Made by a program: the position numbers and the translations under genes. Shown piece after piece: positions 6,762-11,833 of a stretch of DNA of 22,578 bases (the stretch's first letter is position 1; every line of letters begins with the position of its first letter). The notes under the pieces were generated by a model. The model did no database searches. It saw nothing but the letters and a program-made list of their open reading frames with translations, and was not told the DNA's origin. Source of the stretch: a virus; IMG/VR virus record IMGVR_UViG_3300025652_000608, positions 1 to 22,578 of that record. One strand, given 5' to 3'.

Positions 6762-6948
6762 CGTCTACGTTTCTTTCCAGCAGGGTCTTGATTTCTTCTC
6801 TAGCAAGAGAGAGTCCCCGTATCTCTCCCACAGACATTTTATACTGCTCCCAATCCTTTACAGCACCGAGAGAAAGAGCCCGAGATATATCTTGTTCGCG
6901 CTCTTCAAGTTTCTTATACAGATGTTTCGCCAAGTCCACAACATCCAT
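6736..6948 (-). CDS. Small helical conserved phage protein
   Basis: This is a 70-residue, almost wholly helical protein: MDVVDLAKHLYKKLEEREQD, then a short turn with KDWEQYKMSVGEIRGLSLAR and a last helix EEIKTLLERNVDDVEDF. It has no cysteine, signal or membrane segment. The start overlaps the upstream TAA (TAATGG) and its 3' end overlaps the co-chaperonin start by 26 bases. Proteins with this HLYKK.EER.QD...KDWE.YK..VGEIRGL pattern are, from memory, a recurrent small ORF before the head genes of marine phages. No function is known; a small scaffold or terminase accessory role is only a guess. Confidence 0.7.
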   Translation of the reverse strand: MDVVDLAKHLYKKLEEREQDISRALSLGAVKDWEQYKMSVGEIRGLSLAREEIKTLLERNVDDVEDFISS

Positions 6949-7313
6949 TATAGGATGTCCTTGTATTCTTCTTGTGAATCAGATGTGATTGGACCACCTT
7001 CTGCCCATATGTCACAGACTTTTTCTTTAGAACACATAAACTTTAAACTTTGGCAATACCCAACTTCTCCTGTGTCATCTCCGATACAACCCAACATTTC
7101 TTCAGTTTGATTGTACATAGAACACGTTCCACAACACTGATCAGTTAAATGAGCTTCAGTGTAGTTATGCTCATATTCTGCCATATCCAGATTTTCCATG
7201 TTGGCTTCTGGATCTTGAGTTGGCAATGGGCAAGCCATACCTTCTTCAGTTTCTTCCATTTTGTCTACGGGCATTCCCTCAGACATTATGCTTATTACAA
7301 TAGTGCTACTCAT
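6948..7313 (-). CDS. Cys-rich protein, possible metal or Fe-S binding
   Basis: This is a 121-residue acidic protein with eight cysteines (28, 60, 61, 64, 76, 87, 94, 100). The C-terminal part has the compact pattern CCGTCSMYNQTEEMLGCIGD, then GYCQSLKFMCSKEKVCDIWA followed by GGP. The CxxC ... C ... GYC ... C ... VCDxW spacing resembles small high-potential Fe-S proteins or a zinc-stabilised module. The reducing cytoplasm argues for metal rather than disulphides, since there is no signal peptide. GAGGAAGGA lies upstream of the ATG at 7313. It follows the endolysin and precedes small head genes. I know similar proteins in marine phage contigs without an assigned role. Confidence 0.65.
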   Translation of the reverse strand: MSSTIVISIMSEGMPVDKMEETEEGMACPLPTQDPEANMENLDMAEYEHNYTEAHLTDQCCGTCSMYNQTEEMLGCIGDDTGEVGYCQSLKFMCSKEKVCDIWAEGGPITSDSQEEYKDIL

Positions 7314-7335
7314 TTTAGGTCCTTCCTCAAGTAGT

Positions 7336-7950
7336 CTATTTCAACCAATCATAGACCTTATTTGTTTCTTTAATCCTGTGATCTAACCCCGTGTACCCGC
7401 CGTTTATCCTGCGGGTCAGGCGTTTAATTGCATCATCATTAACACCTTCGTCACAAATTTTCCATAGGTTGTTAGACTCAAAGAACCAGATAGCGGTATC
7501 CATAGCGTAATCCTCTTCAAGAAGAGAAGGATCTTGAATAACTTCTGGCTTACCCATGTCCGCAGCAAACGCTTTGACGTTGTCATACCCGGTTAATTGA
7601 AGAAATCCTCGGCCTATGTATAGGCCGGCTTTTTCCTTAGAATCGTTACCCATTCTTCCAAGATACACATTTTCAGCAAGTGCTTTTGGGTTTCTAGCAA
7701 ATGGTTCTGCGCTTTCTTCTGTTGGAAAACGGCTAGGCCAAACCTTCATCATAGCCTCTACGCTGTAGTTTAGGTTTTCTCGCACATATTTAAATGTGCC
7801 GCTTTCATGTATAACCTGACCTAAGAGATGCGCTCCACGTTCTGGAGACAGTTCGTAGTGCGATACAATGCCTCTAGCTGTGTTAGGTCCAAATGAACCA
7901 TCTGCAGTGCATCCACATTTTTCCTGTAATAGTTTTAAAGCATTACTCAT
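7336..7950 (-). CDS. Endolysin, glycoside hydrolase family 19 (chitinase-like lysozyme)
   Basis: This 204-residue enzyme cleaves the peptidoglycan glycan strand at the end of infection. A short N-terminal helical segment (ALKLLQEKCGCTADGSFGPN) looks like a partial peptidoglycan-binding repeat. The catalytic domain follows: the H-E-S-G motif places the general acid at Glu49, a second acidic residue, Glu58, lies in VRENLNYS, and the substrate-cleft motif GRGFLQLTGYDN lies near residues 113-124. The end has WFFESNNLW and RRINGGYTGLDHR, both typical of phage GH19 lysins. There is no signal peptide, so release depends on the holin encoded just upstream; the ATG overlaps the holin TGA by four bases (ATGA). 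The length matches typical phage GH19 lysins. Confidence 0.9.
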   Translation of the reverse strand: MSNALKLLQEKCGCTADGSFGPNTARGIVSHYELSPERGAHLLGQVIHESGTFKYVRENLNYSVEAMMKVWPSRFPTEESAEPFARNPKALAENVYLGRMGNDSKEKAGLYIGRGFLQLTGYDNVKAFAADMGKPEVIQDPSLLEEDYAMDTAIWFFESNNLWKICDEGVNDDAIKRLTRRINGGYTGLDHRIKETNKVYDWLK

Positions 7951-8351
7951 TTTGTAATTCCTTGTTTCTTTTCATAGCTGCGGAGTCCGCCCAAACCGAG
8001 CATTCCCATCATCACAGTCATCAAACTGCCCATATCAAACTCTGGCAACGCAGGTATGTCTACACCAGCGGCAGTTACACCAAACACAATCAATGGCTGT
8101 AAGACAAAGTGATATGCAAAAGCAACGCCACATACCCAACCTATGAACGGTCTCCATCCACCTTTGAATAAAGAACCCGATGCAGCTTCGGCTTTGTTTA
8201 TTTCTAACTGCCCCATTAGCGCCTGCTGGGCATGATTGTCGGACATTGTGGCGATCTCATGGGCCAGCTTGGCCTTTTGATCTTTGTCCTCAATAACTTT
8301 GTCTAGTAGCCCACTAACAGGCCCTATCAAATTACTTACTAAACTCATCAT
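7947..8351 (-). CDS. Holin, 3-TM GTA-release type
   Basis: This 134-residue inner-membrane protein should form the lesion that lets the endolysin reach the wall. An amphipathic N-terminal part with a charged helix (residues 17-58) is followed by KGGWRPFIGWVCGVAFAYHF and a second hydrophobic run (LQPLIVFGV), then a last hydrophobic helix around 108-124 (MGSLMTVMMGMLGLGGL) and a basic tail. The GWRPFIGW.C......H signature is that of the 3-TM holin family named for gene-transfer-agent release. It overlaps the endolysin start as ATGA and begins at the TAA of the EF-hand gene, so holin and lysin are translationally coupled. Two adjacent ATG codons (8351, 8348) could serve as start. Confidence 0.85.
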   Translation of the reverse strand: MMSLVSNLIGPVSGLLDKVIEDKDQKAKLAHEIATMSDNHAQQALMGQLEINKAEAASGSLFKGGWRPFIGWVCGVAFAYHFVLQPLIVFGVTAAGVDIPALPEFDMGSLMTVMMGMLGLGGLRSYEKKQGITK

Positions 8352-8671
8352 TAGTTATTCGCCTTTCCTTTTGTGTAGGCCTCCTTGCCGTAGAACGCGG
8401 CAACGATAGCAGCTACAGAAACAAAATACACACCAGCTATAGACGCCAGTGATTTCATGGCTTCATCAAGATTAGCCAAGTTACAAATAATTATTGCGAA
8501 AGGGTACAACAACATGCCGAATAATGCAAACCATGCCATTTGCCGTTGAGCGTCTCTTTGAGCATCCTCGTCAGCCATTCGCAAACGTTTGTCTTCTAAT
8601 GCTAACTTATCCCACTCAGTTTGGTCTATTGTGCCGCTACCATCTAAATCGGCTTTTTCAAATTCTGTCAT
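8351..8671 (-). CDS. Two-TM membrane protein with an EF-hand calcium loop
   Basis: This 106-residue protein carries a canonical EF-hand loop at residues 8-19 (DLDGSGTIDQTE): liganding positions 1, 3, 5, 7, 9 and 12 are Asp, Asp, Ser, Thr, Asp and Glu, with Gly at 6 and Ile at 8. A charged helix (RLRMADEDAQRDAQRQ) then leads into membrane helices at about 46-66 and 76-94 and a basic tail. It lies directly before the holin with a TAATGATG junction and has an AGGAG site. I recall this EF-hand plus two-TM arrangement in marine phages without a tested function. It could gate the lysis pore or be a second holin whose state depends on calcium; both are inference. Confidence 0.75.
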   Translation of the reverse strand: MTEFEKADLDGSGTIDQTEWDKLALEDKRLRMADEDAQRDAQRQMAWFALFGMLLYPFAIIICNLANLDEAMKSLASIAGVYFVSVAAIVAAFYGKEAYTKGKANN

Positions 8672-8680
8672 GTTAATCTC

Positions 8681-9190
8681 CTAATCTGCCAACGGGTTGT
8701 CTAACGCCCTTTGTAGCTTACCCATTAATTTATCTTCTAGCTCTTTCATATCGCCGCTTTGTGATACTCTAACACGTTCTCGTTGATTTTCAAATCGTAC
8801 TTCTGCATTGTCTATCATCTTGCGAACTTTGTCCTCAGACTCTCGAACCATGTCTTCTATGCGGTCTGTCTGCTGCTCGATGCGTAATATATCATCTTTC
8901 AAACCGTTCTTAATGTCTCGACTGTACTCCACAGATTCTTCTACCTTATCGGCGATACCCGTGACTTTTGCATCCATGACATCCATCGCTTGTTGGTACG
9001 CACCTAGGTCTAACCCCGCAACCTCCTCGATCTTTTGGTACATAACAAACCCACCGTACAAACCACCTACCACTGTAGATAAGAACGCAAGTATAGCCAT
9101 GATAGACCCAAACGACATCTTCATGCCCCCTGTCTTAAACTCACGATCTGCAAGCCCATCAATGTTATCTGCTATCTTGGTTGTATCCAT
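8681..9190 (-). CDS. Membrane-anchored coiled-coil protein
   Basis: This is a 169-residue protein with a short polar N-terminus, one hydrophobic segment at about 26-51 (FGSIMAILAFLSTVVGGLYG and following), then a long helical, heptad-rich part (residues 60-165) with many Asp/Glu/Arg/Lys. There is no cysteine and no cleavable signal. The start overlaps the upstream TAA (TAATGG). Its position between the exported cassette and the holin, and the TM-plus-coiled-coil architecture, recall i-spanin (Rz-like) proteins. However, it lacks a partner o-spanin with a lipobox, and the coiled coil is longer than usual. It could otherwise be a virion or inner-membrane adaptor. The name is descriptive only. 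Confidence 0.65.
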   Translation of the reverse strand: MDTTKIADNIDGLADREFKTGGMKMSFGSIMAILAFLSTVVGGLYGGFVMYQKIEEVAGLDLGAYQQAMDVMDAKVTGIADKVEESVEYSRDIKNGLKDDILRIEQQTDRIEDMVRESEDKVRKMIDNAEVRFENQRERVRVSQSGDMKELEDKLMGKLQRALDNPLAD

Positions 9191-9588
9191 TAGTTTTCAA
9201 ACTCCATTTCGCCATCAGCGTTTTGTAAGTTCCTTAGTTGTTCTATTTCATCTCGTAGTTTTTGTATCTCCAACCTGCGTTGCGTCAACTCGATTTGATA
9301 AAGATCATCACAGTTTATACGGGATTTAGGTTTATCTAAAGGTATAACGACACGCGCATACACGCCTATGTTTTTGCCACGGCTGTTAGTATCTAAGCCC
9401 GAAATAACTCCGGTTACACCATACTCTAAGTTTATACCTCCACCGACAGCATTACTGCACCGTGTAGTACCTGTTGAAAACGAATCCGATTGATAGTTCA
9501 TCGGAGGGCTCGGCAACGCAAGGGAAAGAGAATTACTGTCGGCCACAGCAGAACTCGATATAACACAAAGAACTAACGCTAATCTCAT
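9190..9588 (-). CDS. Exported coiled-coil protein of the secreted cassette
   Basis: This is a 132-residue protein with a clear Sec signal peptide, MRLALVLCVISSSAVA, cleaved after AVA16. The mature part has two cysteines (44 and 93), likely one disulphide in the periplasm. Between them lies a Gly-rich beta region (CSNAVGGGINLEYGVTGVIS; GKNIGVYARVVIPLDKP), which could be a short outer-membrane-like or beta-hairpin segment. A C-terminal heptad helix follows (residues 96-122, IELTQRRLEIQKLRDEIEQL), suggesting oligomerisation. I chose the ATG at 9588 because it overlaps the upstream TGA as ATGA and starts exactly at the signal peptide; a longer frame to 9615 would bury the signal. Its role is unknown; it is last of five exported proteins. 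Confidence 0.68.
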   Translation of the reverse strand: MRLALVLCVISSSAVADSNSLSLALPSPPMNYQSDSFSTGTTRCSNAVGGGINLEYGVTGVISGLDTNSRGKNIGVYARVVIPLDKPKSRINCDDLYQIELTQRRLEIQKLRDEIEQLRNLQNADGEMEFEN

Positions 9589-9971
9589 GTGGGGGGCCCA
9601 TCTAATCTGGAACATATTCTAGACGATATTAAAGTTTGGGACGTGTCAGTCTTTTTTACTTTTGATGTAGTACACAGATATACCGCTTCGGGAGTATCTT
9701 GCTTCCTTATGTAAACATCAAAATCTTTATGCTCTTTGTAGTCAACCTTTATGATTCTATACGTTGTAGAAAAAGGTATGTTCATCCAGTTCAAATCAAA
9801 CAAATCAATCTGATAGTATTTTATTTCTTCTCTGGAATTAAATAGAGTCATCTCTACCTTGACCACGTTTTTAACATGGCTTGGCTTTACTTCTGGGTAG
9901 GCGGGGATCATCTCATGTGCTGTTACACAGGACCCCCAAACCAAAAAGAATATGATTAACTTACTTAGCAA
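9585..9971 (-). CDS. Exported Ig-like mini-protein, resembles half a pilus chaperone
   Basis: This protein of about 128 residues starts at a TTG codon (9971) that gives an ideal signal peptide, MLSKLIIFFLVWGSCVTA. The only upstream ATGs in frame (10,040 and 10,031) would add a polar extension in front of it. The mature part is beta-rich: KVEMTLFNSREEIKYYQIDL, FDLNWMNIPFSTTYRIIKVD, then YKEHKDFDVYIRKQ and AVYLCTTSKV...SSRICSR. The order (hydrophobic strand, N-rich turn, Y-x-I-x-x-F-D, P-F, strand, strand, Cys) recalls the N-terminal Ig-like domain of periplasmic pilus chaperones, but only one domain is present. Two cysteines near the end could pair. It directly follows a pilin-like protein. 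The similarity is of pattern only, and the start codon is my main uncertainty. Confidence 0.6.
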   Translation of the reverse strand: MLSKLIIFFLVWGSCVTAHEMIPAYPEVKPSHVKNVVKVEMTLFNSREEIKYYQIDLFDLNWMNIPFSTTYRIIKVDYKEHKDFDVYIRKQDTPEAVYLCTTSKVKKTDTSQTLISSRICSRLDGPPT

Positions 9972-10449
9972 TGCAGCTTGCCTGCACAACAGCAGTGTAT
10001 GTTCCTCCTGGGAACGGTTTGGCTGACCCATAAGTTGCACTAGATGCAGTAGAGAACCATGTTGACCCTGCCAATGTTAAGTTAAAGTTTGTAGTGTTAC
10101 CCACCACTGTCTTAGCTGCTTCGTAGGCTGACATGCCAGCAACAGACGTTTGCGTAACGCTTGTACTACCCGTCCATGCAATCGTATCTGAAAGCGAAGG
10201 AGACGAGCTAAAAGCTGTCGGGTGTGTTATACTAGCTATGTAAGAATCTGCGATTGAAACGTCATACCGGATTATAGGCAGTACACCTCCATCTGCAGGA
10301 GTAGTGCTCAACTTACTAGCAATCGGGTTGCCATATGAACCCGCTTTAGTTGTTTGTATAATGCATTTAGCTTCTACACTACCTGTGATCTCGACGTTAG
10401 CTATTGCAGGAAATGCAACTAACGAAAGTATTGCTATTGAATATTTCAT
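9961..10449 (-). CDS. Exported pilin-like beta protein with a terminal disulphide
   Basis: This 162-residue protein has a clean signal peptide, MKYSIAILSLVAFPAIA, with AIA before the cut. The mature protein is a run of short strands and contains exactly two cysteines, C29 near the start (GSVEAKC) and C159 four residues from the end (VVQASCIAK), ideally placed to tie the first and last strands together. The ending PFPGGTYTAVVQASCIA resembles the final strand of fimbrial subunits and spore-coat-U-like domains (P.G.Y...V.V). I start at 10,449 because GAGG lies six bases upstream; an ATG at 10,461 overlaps the upstream TGA as ATGA and is also possible (166 residues). It is followed by the Ig-like mini-protein. 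Function unknown; self-assembly outside the cytoplasm is an inference. Confidence 0.65.
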   Translation of the reverse strand: MKYSIAILSLVAFPAIANVEITGSVEAKCIIQTTKAGSYGNPIASKLSTTPADGGVLPIIRYDVSIADSYIASITHPTAFSSSPSLSDTIAWTGSTSVTQTSVAGMSAYEAAKTVVGNTTNFNLTLAGSTWFSTASSATYGSAKPFPGGTYTAVVQASCIAK

Positions 10450-10457
10450 ATTAAACC

Positions 10458-11327
10458 TCATCTATTGTACTGCATATCGACCATCTGTTCGTGCAGTATT
10501 TGTTGTGCTAAGTTATTACGCAAGGCTTTCTTGTTGTCAGGTATCTCTGAGTCAGCAAGACCGGGGGCGTCAGCATACACGCCTCCATTGATAGATGCAT
10601 TGTAGTACATAGCTATGTTTGTCTGTTGATTTATAGCCATGATAATATCATCTTGTCCTTGTGTCTTAAATAGGGTCAATGCGTTGGCAGACGCTGTTAG
10701 ACCCATTTCAATTCTAGTTTCTTCTTCTTCTTCCTCTTCAGAAAGAATTAAATTACCGTCTTCATCGTACTGAAACTCCTCAGTTTCTAACGTTTCAACA
10801 ACAGCATCATCTTCAAGTGCATTATACACCTCTATCACAGGAAGAACAGGCATGGGCTTTACATACCCCGGACAGTTAGGGTTGGACTGCGGGTCAAAAC
10901 ACTCATCTACTCGATAACTATATATAACCACAGCATCTTTGACCGTGCCCTGCCCTTCAACGTCAATCGAACCTGCACCCCATTGAGTGGCTGGAATGTT
11001 AGAAAGCGGGAACGATTTAACAATGGTGTTGCCCGGAACTCCTGACCAATCGTCAGTTTCTCGAAAGATATAGCCACCTGCGCCAGCCTTCTTATTGCTA
11101 ACATGAACTTTCATATCATCCTCTGGGTTTTTCACAGTGGTGTATCTGTATATAAGACCGTTTATATCAATCCCTGGAACATCAGGCAGAACAGAATTCA
11201 TCCCCCAGCTTAGTGCTGTGGACGCTGCGTTCCCTGTTGACCCATAACTATAGGGGTCACATTGCGAGTAAGAAGGCCAGAGTGCTAATAATAACACCCA
11301 ACCCCAATTTAGTTTCAACATCTTCAT
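10458..11327 (-). CDS. Exported protein of the secreted cassette, 289 residues
   Basis: A Sec signal (MKMLKLNWGWVLLLALWPSY, residues 1-21) precedes CDPYSYGSTGNAASTALSWG. The central region is beta-rich (LIYRYTTVKNPEDDMKVHVS; GGYIFRETDDWSGVPGNTIV). A cysteine pair lies in DECFDPQSNPNCPGY, and an acidic stretch with a run of glutamates follows (near residues 186-205). The C-terminus is helical (LTASANALTLFKTQGQDDII; ALRNNLAQQILHEQMVDMQY). No lipobox is present (YSQC is not one). It overlaps the upstream gene by 71 bases and shares ATGA with the downstream pilin-like gene if the latter starts at 10,461. I do not recognise a characterised family, although proteins with this pattern occur in marine phage contigs. 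Confidence 0.65.
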   Translation of the reverse strand: MKMLKLNWGWVLLLALWPSYSQCDPYSYGSTGNAASTALSWGMNSVLPDVPGIDINGLIYRYTTVKNPEDDMKVHVSNKKAGAGGYIFRETDDWSGVPGNTIVKSFPLSNIPATQWGAGSIDVEGQGTVKDAVVIYSYRVDECFDPQSNPNCPGYVKPMPVLPVIEVYNALEDDAVVETLETEEFQYDEDGNLILSEEEEEEETRIEMGLTASANALTLFKTQGQDDIIMAINQQTNIAMYYNASINGGVYADAPGLADSEIPDNKKALRNNLAQQILHEQMVDMQYNR

Positions 11328-11832
11328 TGAAAATCTTTCTCATTGGGTTTCTCTGTTCGTATTTAATTTGATCATCAACAGCTTGCATTTCCCATGCCAG
11401 CCTAGCTTTATCCCCCACCAACCCATCCTTGGGACAGGGCGTCCCCGCGTTGAGCATGGCTTCAAACACTCTTTCGTCCTGACACATTACGGATACGGCT
11501 GCCACTTTCATACCCATATCGTACATGGTTTTGGCGTTCTTTAATTTTTCGCAATTCATATCCCGCACAGTTCTACCTGCAGAGATACCAAGTATCTGTG
11601 TTTGCACAGCACCAGCTACACCTACCGTGCATAAATCTGAGTTACTGTTGCTAATCTGTGGAGAAATTGCAGAAGGTGGTGGACTTTTAACAGTAGTATC
11701 CATCGACCCAGTAGACGTAACAGTGCTGTTAGTGTCCGTTTTTATTACATCATCTTCAGCAAAGACAGTGTTCCCTACAGTGATAAAAAAGAACAGTGCT
11801 GTAAATAAGCGAATCTTATTAAACTTGCTCAT
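11257..11832 (-). CDS. Exported protein with C-terminal membrane helix, 191 residues
   Basis: The signal peptide spans residues 1-25 (MSKFNKIRLFTALFFFITVG, then NTVFA before EDD). A Ser/Thr/Pro-rich linker (TGSMDTTVKSPPPSAISPQI) leads to a small conserved core with four cysteines (68, 94, 117, 133): DLCTVGVAGAVQTQILGISA, MNCEKLKNAKTMYDMGMKVA, CQDERVF and GTPCPKDG. A final hydrophobic stretch (176-191, LGLGVIISTLAFLLAM) should anchor it in the membrane. I recall the DLCTVG...AVQTQ..GIS.G.TVRD.NCE core in marine myo- and podophages, always unassigned. AGGGGGT precedes the ATG, which begins two bases after the portal stop, so it is expressed with the late genes. Confidence 0.7.
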   Translation of the reverse strand: MSKFNKIRLFTALFFFITVGNTVFAEDDVIKTDTNSTVTSTGSMDTTVKSPPPSAISPQISNSNSDLCTVGVAGAVQTQILGISAGRTVRDMNCEKLKNAKTMYDMGMKVAAVSVMCQDERVFEAMLNAGTPCPKDGLVGDKARLAWEMQAVDDQIKYEQRNPMRKIFNEDVETKLGLGVIISTLAFLLAM

Positions 11833-11833
11833 C

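Noticed and set aside
10458-11327. Lipoprotein signal (Cys23) in the 289-residue exported protein
   Set aside because: The residues before the cysteine are Tyr-Ser-Gln, which do not fit a lipobox; a normal Sec signal is more likely.
9190-11832. Curli secretion genes (CsgE/F/G) in the exported cassette
   Set aside because: None of the five proteins shows the CsgG lipobox-plus-barrel layout, CsgF's N-terminal pattern or the CsgE sequence features; only the general idea of phage-encoded extracellular protein genes is shared.
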